In this document: positions 32,725 to 47,353 of the stretch, in pieces
Layout: each line of letters begins with the position of its first letter
Position numbering within the stretch: position 1 is the stretch's first letter
Assembly: GCA_904066235.2 (NCBI GenBank)
Contig: CAJFCV020000004.1
Location: 5,270,001 to 5,334,000, forward strand
Origin: Bursaphelenchus xylophilus
Lineage: Eukaryota > Nematoda > Chromadorea > Rhabditida > Aphelenchoididae
Reading direction: 5' to 3'
Length of the DNA: 64,000 nt
Position numbers and translations under genes: made by a program
The notes under the pieces: model-generated
The model's database searches: none
Seen by the model: the letters and a program-made list of their open reading frames with translations, nothing else
Told to the model about the DNA's origin: nothing

Positions 32725-35700
32725 TTATAGGTTCCGACGTCCGGCAGACCAAAGACCGCCACTGAAAATACAAGTGGATTAAATATCAGAAAATTATTCA
32801 AGTTAATTAAAACGGCCGAAACAAGGCAAATGAGTTGTTCGTTCGGCCGTCGAAAAAGATAATAGATCTGGCCAAACCCCCGCACCTAAACTCATCGCTC
32901 GTGGGTAATGAGGAGTCCGTGGCCGCGCTGAAGTCGCCGGTAGACGCACTCAGGGATACGGCCGCGTTCTCCGTGACCCCGTTCTGACGCAGAAATTCGC
33001 TCAACGTGACCAATTCCTCGGCTGACACGTCGCGTAACAAGCTTTTCATGCCTATAAAACAAGCAATATATCGGCATTCAGCTGGAAAATAATGCAGTCA
33101 AAGTAAACAAAAATGAGTAAACAAAAAGGGTGCTGGACAGGAATTACTCGAGAACCTTACGGGCTAGCAAGTGTTTCCGTTCTGGGCCGTACAATTCCAT
33201 CAATTTCTGCGCGAACTCCAGCACTGGCATTTCTTTGGCGCGCCATCTCTTTAACAGCAAGGCAAATTTGTTTAGCTCTTCATGAGACAAACACACCGAA
33301 AGCTGAAAATAATGACTGATAAGACGGGCGGCCTCTATTTATACCCAAATGATGATGACGGGTGATAAAAAAGGATCGAAATCAGACATAATCCTTCCTT
33401 ATTCATCCCATAAATCCGGCAATGCCAAGAACATGGAGCAGTGGTTTCCAATCTCATCACATAAATAAATATCCGAGAAAGGTCAGACCTGGCAGAATCC
33501 ATTAGGTTTCATACCATGCTTTTAGAAGAAGGGGCCGGCAGAGGAGGTAAACGGCATGATACGAATGACAATAGCATAGCGAAGATTCCGCTGGGCTCTT
33601 GAAGAACAATTGAAACAAGCAGCCCGGAAGAGGAATAAGATTAAAAAGCGCCTAACAAAGTAAGTCAAAAAAAAAATAGAATTAACCCCGGGTTTGGAAG
33701 CAATGCTTGCGCGACAAATAACAAGAAAGGAACTTGGCCCACGGCCTGAAGGGTCAATGTTTCCTGAGGCGTTCGAAGGTCGTCAAGTGTGAGTCAGAAA
33801 GTGGTCGTGGAGCGGGTCAGAAGGCGGTGGAGACACTCGTCAGCCGCATCTGTCTCCAAACCACTGTTGCCCGCAAATGAAAGCCAATTCCGCGGGTCCA
33901 GAAAGCCGAAGCCAGAATTTTGCCCATTTTCCGACCCCTCCACAGCCTCTTCTTCTTGGCGCCAATTCCGACGCCATTCAATCCAGGGCGGTTTATAAAT
34001 GGGTAAGTGAAATTAAGGGTAAAAGATCCAGAATTCCTAGAAATCCGATGACAGAGCACGCCAGGAAAGTTCCCTCCGCTTGGTATGACTCGTTACCGAT
34101 GTGAGAAGTCTTGTAAACATACAATGCTATGATAATACGATTAAGCAAGTTCCCATCACCCCTAGCTACACCCCTTGGGCGATTTGTGACTACTGATGTG
34201 TAAATTTTAAGTCGTTTCCTACCATTGTCAAATACTCATTGATACGATCCATACTGTTCTTTGAGGATACACTGGTGCTACTAGTACTCAGCGACAGGGC
34301 ATTGCTATTCGAATGATGCTTCGTTTTGCAAGATACCTCAGTGACTCCGTAGACATTACTGCAAATGAAAAAAGGAGGAGTTTTGTATCAATTCCGAGAT
34401 TGAAAAAACGTACGAAACTCCTAACGAAGGGACAACATCGGATTTGGGTGAGAAACTTGAGGTCGACACAGATCTAACCGGACCTAGAAGGGTAAATATT
34501 ATTACAGGAAGAGCAATTACCTAGCAATTCCCAAAGATTACGTTCTCCTGAGTAACTCAAGGGTCGTAATTAGGGACTTACCGTGATCCACCGTCAGACC
34601 CACCGTTCCTGCCATGGTCTCTCTGTAGAGCCTTTGAAATGATTCATCAAAATGATGACAGATATCTTCGGCGACCTTCTAAATGCACAACTAAATATAA
34701 ACAGTTACGCAAAAATAATTCTAAAGGAATATTCTTCACAATTTTAACATTTTTATAGTGGCTCACCCCCGGGACCAGAATAGGCTACATGTGTTGAAGA
34801 CTGCGTAATAATGAACGTAAACAAAAGGAGGGGCAAAGAAAAAATAATTCAAAATCCCGTGTTAAACAAATTACAAAGTGTAAGAAGTAGTCGAAATCTT
34901 TGCGTGGGAATGAGCACATTGACGAGAATTCGACGTGAACAGGGATGCGCAATAAAAGGCCCAAGAAGTGAGGAGAGAGAGTGGCGTCAGCAGAGAAGAG
35001 ATGGGATAAAAGTCGACAGAAAAACAAAAAACGCTACTCGTTCGTTACGGGATGTTCTTCTGGCCACGACCGGGCACTTCCGTTGACTGAAGTCGCCGAG
35101 GGCAGGCGTGAATCGAGAACCCTTTAATATCGTTTGGCGCTGGAACAAAGTGCCCAAATCGAATCAGTCACAGAAACTTCAAAGAGTAGAGCCGAGGAGT
35201 CGGACATCTTCCAAAATATGGAAATGCCTCGGAAAAACATTGTTTTTTACAGTAAAAGAACACAATAATACCGCTTAATCGATAAAGCAAAGGTCCCATA
35301 ACTTCACAACAAAACTTCTGCCATCCCCCGCGGTAAATACGTACTTTACGGCAGAACTTCGGGTTGAAAATGCTATGACTCCCTCCAAGAGACAGTAAAA
35401 TAAAAATAAAAGTTTGAAATGAAGCACCCGATCGAATATGGGAAGCGTGAAAAGCCAAAAAAACATGAAAGGACAAAAATAAAAAAAGGGAACCCAGAAC
35501 ACTATATATGACGTGCCCGGAGGCGGGTAAACAGCATCAGTCCACCAACAAAACCCAAACATGCAAAGAAATAGAAAGTGTTACAAAACAACCTTTTCCT
35601 TGACCTGAAATACGGCCAAATCCACAAAATCCATAGACTCGTAAACCTCGCCGATCTTCAAAGCAACAATATGTGCATCATCTTCGATCACATAGCCAAC

Positions 35701-36557
35701 GGAACCCAACATGTGCAGTGGCACTACTAAAAGAACATCCTGAAAAAATAAACGTAATGGGTGCTCGAAAAGGTCAATAAGTCTACAGATACGGGTGGGT
35801 GGGACGTTTTACAAATATACATTCAGATTGGTAAGCACTTACATTGTCTTTTTTGCTGCGGACTACCACAGCTTGATGGTCGAGTTCCAAGAGAGCATTC
35901 TCATGTTTGTGACTCGGATTGAGTGTTATATGGCCATCAGCCTTAAATAAAATTTCATTTTGTTTTTACGCCTTTTGGATGTCAACAACAAAGGCGTCAC
36001 AAATCATTTGTCATCATTTCAAAGATACTTTAAAATTGAACCAATACCTGCGCCCTGTCCAGGACTTTCAGAAGGTCCGTTCGTCCACTTGGATCTATAT
36101 TCGCATTAATTTGAGGCACGAGACCAGCATACTGAAACAATCGAAACAACTTCAGGTTGCCATAAACGAAGGAGAAAATAGATGGGCCGAAAAAAAAAGC
36201 GAAAAAATAACTAACTAATAGTGCAATGGGCAAAAGTCAAATAAACACACATCGGAGAGGTGGGACAGATTGATTGGCATCCATTTTATCTGGCCGGCAA
36301 ACTCAACCAGCGATCCCCCGGGGCGAAAAGAGATCCCATAACGCTAGATAATTAGTCAAGTAGCCGGAGATCAGGGAATTATGACACCGGCTTCAGGGTG
36401 TGATCGCTCCAACTGAGAGATCACAACTCTTCCAGCCCATTCGATTAGTCGACCAAGACAAAAAATTATAGACAAGTTTTGGCTTAAGACAACCTGTACC
36501 TTTTTCTTCGCTTACCTGAATGGAAAATGTCCTTGTCTGAAAGGTTGAGGAGGCCAT
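32725..36557 (-). CDS. ccm-2: CCM2 (malcavernin) homologue: PTB plus harmonin-homology domain
   Basis: Eleven small exons: 36557-36516, 36343-36251, 36131-36048, 35941-35843, 35739-35605, 34678-34582, 34483-34414, 34358-34223, 33302-33161, 33051-32886 and 32761-32725, all in phase, give 366 residues. Residues ~15-185 form a PTB-type domain: QIKWMPINLSHLSDYAGLV, NANIDPSGRTDLLKVLDRAQ, VVPLHMLGSVGYVIEDDAHI and the closing helix VAEDICHHFDESFQRLY. After a Ser-rich linker comes a helical harmonin-homology domain: DRINEYLTMLSVCLSHEEL, FAQKLMELYGPERKHLLARM and LLRDVSAEELVTLSEFLRQN. That two-domain order and the YGxxRKxLL motif are specific to CCM2/CCM2L. The family acts as a scaffold in the KRIT1/MEKK3 axis. 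The last exon is only 12 codons, and the protein lacks the long acidic tail of vertebrate CCM2. MCM6 lies upstream and PKG downstream on the same strand. Confidence 0.9.
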
Positions 36558-37365
36558 ATTAAATGAGACAAATTTCTGAAGAAAGCGGGACAATATTTCT
36601 CATCAAAGGACGGGCAGAAACAGTCCGCGACTTCGGCCTCGATTCACAAACCGTAAATGACGAAGGGAAAGGGCTTAAAAAGACGAGAAAAAGAAGAGCA
36701 AACCCGACCGAGCGACCGTCTTCAGCCCGGCTACCCACTCTCGAGACCTTGCCAGGGAAATCATTTCGATCACTCTCTCTCCATCGCTTCGCTGCTTAAG
36801 ATAATTGCATAACGAGTCAATTGGTAACTGGAAGAGCATTCAAAATAAGACACGATACTGATCAATTTCAAACAGCCATTCTGAGGGTGTTTTGTTTTTT
36901 CCTAAGCTTGTTGTAAGCATAACAAAACAAAGAAAAGTCCAGAGGAATAAAGAAAACAAAGTCTCAGAACAGAAGACGAACTACTTTACAAAGGAAAGAA
37001 AAGCGCTACATCTGAACTAAAGCCAGCATAACTTCTCTATGGATACCAAAACAATTTTTTATTTCTAATGCATATTCACAAAAAAATACAATTTGAGTAT
37101 CATAGGAGTAAACAAGGCCGTCTTGGTATATGTCAGAGATTCCGAGTAAAGCTTGAAACTGTAGTTGCGCCTTCATATGTATACCCAAACACAAAATATG
37201 TAAATGATGTAAAAAACTTGTGTTAAAACCGCATAAAATTTTACGTAACGTAACCGGACAAGTTTTCAGCGTTTATGTCTCAACACTTACATTAAAAATT
37301 ACAATAAAGTATAAACATACATATTCCGGTTAGATTACAAGCATAAAAATGTAAAAAAATTAAAA
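36558..37365. other. Intergenic between MCM6 (3') and CCM2 (5')
   Basis: No supported frame. A plus-strand open frame (36563-36799) begins just outside the CCM2 start and has no domain. It likely holds the CCM2 promoter and the MCM6 3' UTR. Confidence 0.45.
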
Positions 37366-40204
<2,839 letters not shown>

Positions 40205-41220
40205 TTCCAGATTCAGTTAGCAACAAGTGCCGGGTGATTAATGAAAAAATAATATTTTTTCTTTTTCAAAATCAACTTTGCCGCAAAGTTTTCGCGCCGT
40301 TCCATTTCGTGGTGGGATAAAATGCGAGGTGGCATGCTACTTTTTTGAAAAAATAAATAATTTGTCACGGCGGTTTCACACAACAGAAAAGCGGGAACTT
40401 CGTTTTGTCCTTTTTTGAAGCGGGGGCGCAGCTCGCGGAGGCAAAAAATGACGTTTTTTTACTGTAACTTTTAAACTAACAGTCGAATCGAAAATCGACC
40501 AGGGATTTAGAAAATAGAAGTTGTCTTTTATCTAATGACGTATTAAACACATTGCAGAAGTGGAAACGGAGACCAATTGTCTGTGGCGCTAAATTTGCCT
40601 ATGTTGAGGATACCGTATCAAAACCAAAAGTCAAAATGGGAACTTGATATGAAGAAGTGGATATGTAAATACACGATTCCGAGTCGATAGACACCGAAAA
40701 CGTCGAAAAAGGTTGACTGAGCGAGAAGTTATGACACCCAAAAAACATGCTGATTTTTGGCAATTTCGAAAAACTACAGTATCCTTCGAACAAACAGTCG
40801 GATCAAAAATCGACCAGGGATTTAGAAACTACTTTGTCTTAGCTATATTTTGGTATACAGCATGGCTAAGTAGGTGATCAAATGAAGAGACTTCTCTGTG
40901 GCCGAAAGTACATTGGTCATGTTGTAGTAGGTGAAAGTTGATCGTGAGACAAATGCAAAGGTGGTTATGAGGAGTTAGGGTGCTACTATAACTCAGTAAG
41001 CAATAATCGTTTAGAATCAGCGTCGATTTTGCATTAGCGAGGACTTGTGGTATAGTACCCACCATCACCGTATCCACTTCAACTATCAAGGCTTAAGCCA
41101 ATAAAAGACCATATATTACGCTTAGACTGTGCTCCTCCATCTTTATGTTTATAAATTAAACATTTAACAATTATTTTAGCCTCATATAACCACAGCTGGT
41201 GTTCATCGGGTATGCCACTA
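40205..41220. other. Intergenic upstream of MCM6, no gene
   Basis: Contains two copies of a ~36-bp motif (see repeat entry) and otherwise no structure I can name. Confidence 0.45.
40478..40827. repeat. Dispersed direct repeat pair
   Basis: 40478-40513 and 40793-40827 share AACAGTCG(A/G)ATC(G/A)AAAATCGACC and AGGGATTTAGAAA, about 315 bp apart in direct orientation. The sequence between them is not duplicated. They may be remnants of one repetitive family. Confidence 0.6.
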
Positions 41221-42679
41221 TATAAAGCGGGAGATAAAAGATTTTCTGAAAAATTTTTGAAATTTTTCTGTTTTTACTTTTTTTTTAAAAAAAAAGTAAA
41301 TTTTCAGTTTACTTCAAGGAAAATGCAAAAAAAAGTCAATTTTGTTTCTGGCTTTCCGACTTCAAGGTCGGGAGTAGGACCGGATCTTACTCCCCGCTCG
41401 GAGTCGCCGAAAGTCAGAGCTTGTTTTTACTTTATTCCTCTTTTTGGCCCCGCACTGCAGGTTGCAAGGTTGATGCCAAGTCTTTCCCTGATGTGTCAAG
41501 TTTTTCTCTTCCGAAAAAATTATTTTTACGTTTGTGCGACGTTGTGAAGCTATGTTCTCCACGAAGATGGGCTGGAAAGTGATCAAGTAAGTTAGCATTG
41601 GCAAGAGGAGATGTACGTTTTTCATTTGACATCAAAAATTTCCATTTTATTTCAGAGAAAGGTACAAAATTTTTCCAATTCGTAAAGCTTCATGACCATG
41701 GATAATGTAAGTGAGATTATCTCCTTTTTTGCTACGACGTCAAGATTCTAAGTCGGGAAACGTTTAGAGGAGACCCCACTCTCATGTATATTCTCCATGT
41801 ATGAAACCCCATAAATTTTGAGGAATAACGACGTAAAAGTTTCAAATACTATACTAACTTTCCAAAAGTATGTTATACTAAAGTAAAACCTATGCAAACT
41901 ATCTTCAAGTTATTGTAACAACGTTATTTGAGCCTTATTACGTTATTTCCTCAGTTTAGAACGCATTCGTGGCAAAAATCCGGCAGATCTGAGCGGATTT
42001 CGATATTGTACATGACACCTAGAAATCGAAATTGGTGGCGTTTGATAGATAGAGTATATAACAAAACTAAAGTGAGGTGTCCTCTAGAACTCGCCAGCCT
42101 AGAACTGTTAACTCCAATAACGGAACAAAAAACGCGATAAGCGCACTTACATTATCCATGGTCATGAAGCTTTACGAATTGGAAAAAATTTGTACCTTTC
42201 TCTGAAATAAAAGGAAAATTTTTGGTGTCAAATGAAAAAAGTACATCTCCTCTTGCTAATGCTAACTTACTTGATCACTTTTCAGCCCATCTTCGTGGAG
42301 AAAATAGGTTCACAACTTCAAAAAAATCAAAACGTTTCTTCCGGGAGAGAGAAATTTGACACATCTGGAATTCCCGGGCGCAGCTCGCAAAAATAGTTTT
42401 GAAGAAAATAAATTGGCGTGCAGGTGAGTAAAAACGGCATCCTACTCACCAGCCAAAATGGGCGAGCCATTTTTGTTTCAACTTTGCGGATCGACCTTTT
42501 GGCGAGCCATTTTTGATCCAACTTTCCAAAAATTTGTCGTTCGGAGTAAGAATGTTTTTTGACTCTCCGAAATCGAAAATTTCCGGAAATTTTTCAAAAT
42601 TTACTTTTTTTTTTAAAAAAAAGTAAAAACAGAAAAATTTCAAAAATTTTTCAGAAAATCTTTTATCTCCCGCTTTATA
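41221..42679. mobile_element. Foldback element, 1.46 kb, with two paired blocks per arm
   Basis: The ends TATAAAGCGGGAGATAAAAG (41221) and their inverse (ending 42679) pair over about 90 bp, including a T-run/A-run hairpin. A second inner block pairs as well: 41550-41712 with 42147-42320. Between outer and inner blocks the arms differ. The inner block reads like spliced DNA: GTGATCAA|GTAAGTTAGC, a T-rich tract ending TTTCAG, a short piece ending ATGGATAAT and then GTAAGTG. No transposase is recognised. Superfamily unknown. Confidence 0.72.
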
Positions 42680-44433
42680 TGTACAATATTGCCGGTAAGC
42701 AGCGTTTAAAAAAGTTTCGGTTTTTGTTGGTCCCATAGGTTCTAATGCTTCCTTTACATCTTTGAACGGGTTTGCTTCCTCTATTTAATTAAAATACGGC
42801 CTGATTGCTGTTTTAATATTCATTTAAGTAAGCATGTTAACCGTCACTTCATTTGATGATTTTAGAAATCTTAATGTGAATTCTGAATTAATTATTGGTC
42901 TGAAAAGATCAAGAAAATTTTTTTATCCTTTTAGTATCAATTACATCACACTTCTGATGAAACTGTACGATTTCTTACTAAACATGTTTCATCGTATACC
43001 TTCCTCTGCAAGCTGCGCGTTTTTTATTTTTTTCCCACCACGAAAGATACCTTTGAAACCGCCGTGTTGTTCGGATAAAGTTTTATAAAGCTTTTTAAAG
43101 GTAAGGCCGATTTACAATCAGCGGCGTGCTATCGAGTACCTGACGTCGGAAGTATTAGATCCATTAATTTTGCAATTTTACCCTGCCGATAGTTTTTATT
43201 TGGTACTAAACGGCAGTCGCAGTTATTTTCTTTTCTCAGCCGTGATAATTTTTACAAGATTGCTGAATTCGCCTTGCTTTCGAGCCAAATACCAAGGTAT
43301 TTTGGAATCTATATATTGAGGGAAACATCTTCTGATGTAATTACAGTTTAATGACGTCCGAAGCTTAAAACGTGGCTGAAATGTTGACGATGTACAGAAG
43401 ACGCCATTCCGAGTTCGTCGGATTGTAGTTTCTGGATTGAGGATTCCACGAGATGCCAAGTTTGTGGGATTAGCCGTGTACAAGAGGGGACCGTGTTATT
43501 TATGTTCTTGCTGTTTAGCGTTCGTTGAGAGCATTGCCCTCTGCTTTTTATATATGTTTTCATCCGCTCTCTGCCTTTCTCTGGTTTGGTGTTCCGCTTT
43601 ATATTGGGAGTGCAGTGTCTCTTTGCTGGTCTGTGAGAGAGCTTCGCTTCAACCGCCGCCTTTTTTTTCGGAGGGTGCGTCCGAATTTTTGGGTTTTGGT
43701 GGATTCGGAATGAAGAAAGGGAATTCGGCTACATCTAACCCCGGGCGGGAAATGAAATGAGAAGGAGTGAGTGGTCGACCTGTCCTCCAGCAGCGATTCC
43801 TCTTAATTAAAAGCCTTGATTAGGGTTTAAATGTGTGAAGCAGGTATTTCGAGCCCTTGGTCTTATCAGTTTTTCGGCAAAGTTTTTACTCAGAAACACC
43901 TACAGTAAAACAAACGCGTTAGAGGAAGCGTTACGGGCTTTATGAGTCCTCATTATCATTGTCTCACCAATTTGTTTCATATCTCTTTTTTATTACAACT
44001 GATAACATTTTGGCGAAGTATTCGTTACATAAATTGTTTTGCAACAGCACGGGTATTAGGTGTTTTATATCAAGAAGTTTATTTTTCAATTATCTTAGAG
44101 CAGCGTCCCCAGCGATGTTTTGTCGAATTGCGAGCCATATTACTTTTTTATTGTAAATTGTACTTTCGAACATCCCCGCGGACGCTTTCAAGGCTTCGAT
44201 TTTTTAGCGGCCACGGTTTTCGAGCATACCCGGGCTTTCAGGACGTGGGCCGACTTCCCCGGCCGCTTGCCCCCATCCAGCACCCAATTAGGACCATCCA
44301 TCACCAAACGTGCCTGTATGCCCATTTAAGGGGACGGATTTGAGGACGGTAGTCGTGGCAACAGCGGGCCGTATCCTGTTCGTGGCGTTCTTTTAGATCC
44401 CTCGGTTGTAATTACTTTTGTTCAGACAAGTGC
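42680..44433. other. Intergenic/5' region of the BCL9-like gene
   Basis: Plus-strand frames at 43437-43760 and 43942-44343 have no domain. GTTCAG at 44416-44425, just before the ATG at 44434, could be a trans- or cis-splice acceptor, in which case a 5' UTR exon lies in this stretch. Confidence 0.4.
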
Positions 44434-46123
44434 ATGGACGGCCAGACTGTGGTCCAGCCGGTGGGCGCGGAGCTCAACGGAGTCCCGAACGGTGGCATGT
44501 TTCCTCCGGGCGCCAATCAGTACCCCTGCTGGTCTCAAGGAGGGCCCCAACAGCACCGGCCTGAGATGCCCTCAACTTCCAATGGGGCCCCCATGCAATT
44601 CCAAGACCCCTCTCCCAACTTTTACAACGCCGGAGGGATGGCTCCGCCTAATTCGGCTCCTCCATCGGTCGGCTACTTCAATCAACAACAACCTTACTTC
44701 AACAACATGCAAGGCATGCCCAATCAACGACCTCCTGGAACTCCTGAATTCCAACCACCACCTTCTTACAACCCCCAAATGGCCCGAGCAAATCCCATGA
44801 ATCCTGTGCAACGACCTCAATTTCCTCAGCAACCGCCTTTGATCAGTCGGGGAATGAGCAATCCCCAACTGATCTCGCAACGAAATAGCTATGTCTTTAC
44901 TACCGATATGTTGAATTTAGCTACTCAGGACGTGAAGCAAGGGCGCTATCCAGGACTTGTTCAATGGCATCAAGCCAGACAGATGTCTCAACCGAACCCG
45001 GTTATGAATCACATGATGGACAATGGACAACGGAATTCCCCCAGTTTTCCTTCAGCTCAACAGCCTAACCGAAGTCTGAAACGAAAGAACACAGCTCAAT
45101 CTGTAAGTTGCTAATGTTTTTTTGGATTGGTCTGTTTAGGATCATAATCCTAGTCCATCCCCGCAATCCATGCAGAATGTGGATTTCAAGCAGCCAATGT
45201 CGAATCAAAACCCGCAAGATATCAAGCAGGAACCAAACACGGCTGATGAGAACAACCCATTGAAGTAAGTATCACAATTCATTTCTAACATCTGTTTAGG
45301 AAAATGGAAATAATGGCTTCCTTTTCCAATGAACCCCCAACCAAGAATATGAAGACTGAGATCTCGAATGGGAAGTCGAAGTAAGTGCAGTTCTTGAAGG
45401 TCTTCTCCGTTAATTTTCTGATTTGTTTATACATAATTTTTGCAAACACATTGAAAATATAATTTTTTTAGAGAAGAGAAGATGGCTAAATTGGATGAAA
45501 TACAACGATCACTTGAACAGCCTCAATTCCACCCGAACATGAGATTCCGGGGATTCCCCGGCCCGTACCCTCCAAATCAGATCCCTCCTCAATTCATGAA
45601 TGGGCAGAATTTCATCCCCCAAGGCTATAATCCTCAAATGCAGCTCAATGGAATGCCCCAAGGCATGGTGCCGAATGGGATGCCGCCTTCGTCTGATCCA
45701 AGCCAAATGTCCTCCTTCCCAGGCCAGCCCATGAATGCAGGCCCCATGCCCCAAAACGGATTCCAAGGTCATATGAATTCCCCCAGGTTTATGGGACCTA
45801 ATATGGGACAAGCAATGATGGGAATGCCTGGAAACGATCGACCGATGCCTGGTGTACCTTATCAACCTGGAATGGAGATGAGTAAGTAGTGTCGTTCTGA
45901 GTGATGACGCAGAATAAACTCTTGAGGTTACTTTTTTATTCTACTTTTAGATATGTCGAGAGGCCTAAACCCCCAAGAACAATATGCATGGAATCAAAAC
46001 ATGCCGCAGCCCCTAACTAATCTCGATTCCCGCGTACCCAACCAGAAAATGCAGTATTACGGGAATGGCCAACCCCCTATGGGTGGCCCAATGCCACCGC
46101 CAGCATCATCGTCTACTACATGA
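44434..46123 (+). CDS. BCL9/Legless-like protein with HD1 and HD2 motifs
   Basis: Five exons: 44434-45102, 45140-45264, 45300-45380, 45472-45881 and 45951-46123 (485 residues). Most of the protein is disordered and rich in Pro, Met, Gln, Asn and Gly (many GMP, PQ, NPQ motifs), as in BCL9/Legless. Two short ordered segments stand out. Residues 153-182 (YVFTTDMLNLATQDVKQG then LVQWHQAR) resemble homology domain 1, which binds the Pygopus PHD finger (YVF-T-x-N-A-x-V-x-G-...-H-Q). Residues 292-306 (KEEKMAKLDEIQRSL) resemble homology domain 2, the beta-catenin-binding helix (L-x-x-L-x-x-I-Q-R-x-L). A basic LKRKN patch lies near 217. Order and spacing fit BCL9. It would be a Wnt co-activator scaffold. 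An unrelated Met/Pro-rich nuclear protein is the alternative; HD1 is the stronger of the two matches. Confidence 0.7.
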
Positions 46124-46850
46124 GCTTGTTGATCATATACTAACATTACTGTTCCGTTAATCCTCCTCTCAGTCGTTACCTGATTGTCTCGAGACATCTT
46201 CATCGCATTTCCAATGTATTATGTTATGTTGAAGATGGTCTACTTTGCGTATTTATCGGATCTCCTACATAATTCTGTTCTCCGACCCTCCAAAGCATTT
46301 CCTTCTTGGCCTGGTTGCCATCGAAAACTCCGTCTTATCAGCAAAGGATATATATTTTGAGTTGATCTTATCACTTGGTTAGTATTATTTTTCTAATACC
46401 TAGATTAATTTTTACGCAGCTCAGATTCTCATTTTTTGCAACAAATTTTTATATTTTTATCTCTGTGATTCACGATAAAATAATTTATCTAACGCCTGAC
46501 GGTTTTGGAATGATTATTCTGGATTTACTTGACTTACATCGCTTGAAACAGCTAATCTTATAACGTCATTCTTTCGAAAGTTATTGTGAAACGGAATGAA
46601 TTTGTTCTAATAGATGGATTAAACAGGAGCAAGTAGACTTAAAATTACGTAAGCAGAAAACTCGTCGGGAATAAAAAATTCGTCCAGCAATTCCAGTGTT
46701 ATATGTATTACAAACAGTAAAATTATCGTTTATTTTGAACAAAATAGATGAATTATTAAAACAAACCGTATAATGAGATCGACAGTGGTAATGACCTCAC
46801 CGGATTACAACCCTGCAGTATAAGTGAGGATAGGCGATAATCTATATAAT
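46124..46850. other. Convergent 3' intergenic region
   Basis: Lies between the BCL9-like gene (+) and the unrecognised small gene (-). An AATAAA near 46671 could end the BCL9-like transcript, giving a ~550-nt 3' UTR. No other feature. Confidence 0.45.
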
Positions 46851-47353
46851 TCATTGCACCGGCGTTCCGCCTACTGTCTTAAAGCCGGAATCGTTGAGAG
46901 CTCGCTCTTCCAGATTGTTCTGATAGCTTTTCCCTCGTTTGATGAGTGATATCACAACTTCCCCAAGAGATTGAGTAAATTCTACTCGATGAGACTCCAG
47001 AAGTGGGGGTTCCAGATGATGGGGTTTCCCGGGCCCTGGTAGATTGTTGTAAAATACATTATCCACATAAACCAAAGGGTCATCTTCATCGATCAGACAG
47101 TTTCCATCGATTCTTAAAATACAAAATCAAAGAATAAAGAGTGATAATTAAAAACCTACGAAGCTCTGTAACGTCCTAATAACTTTTGATCAAATCCACT
47201 TCTTTCTAAGACTGTCACTTTCAAATCGCCGTCTTCAACGTCCAGGGATTCCAGACTTTTATTGGAATCTGATTCTCGAACTCTTCTCTGACTCTGCAAC
47301 ATGAGTGATCGGACAACTGAACGGACTAGCCAGGGAAGGTTTAGCGATGTCAT
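46851..47353 (-). CDS. Unrecognised 151-residue protein
   Basis: Two exons, 47353-47160 and 47112-46851, join in phase to 152 codons with stop. The N-terminus (MTSLNLPWLVRSVVRSLMLQ) is amphipathic with Arg and could be a mitochondrial presequence. A Ser/Asp/Glu-rich stretch follows (RESDSNKSLESLDVEDGDL), then VTVLERSGFDQKLLGRYRAS, IDEDDPLVYVDNVFYNNLPG and a C-terminal half with EFTQSLGEVVISLIKRGKSY. No cysteine motif or membrane segment is seen in the body of the protein. I do not recognise a family. The clean ATG, canonical donor and codon-like composition support a real gene; the acceptor is TTTTAAG. It sits between the BCL9-like gene and FDX2. The start could lie in a further upstream exon. 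Confidence 0.62.

Noticed and set aside
43942..44343. 134-codon plus-strand frame upstream of the BCL9-like gene
   Set aside because: Rich in rare-looking hydrophobic and aromatic residues without pattern, overlapped by two other open frames; not in phase with the BCL9-like start.
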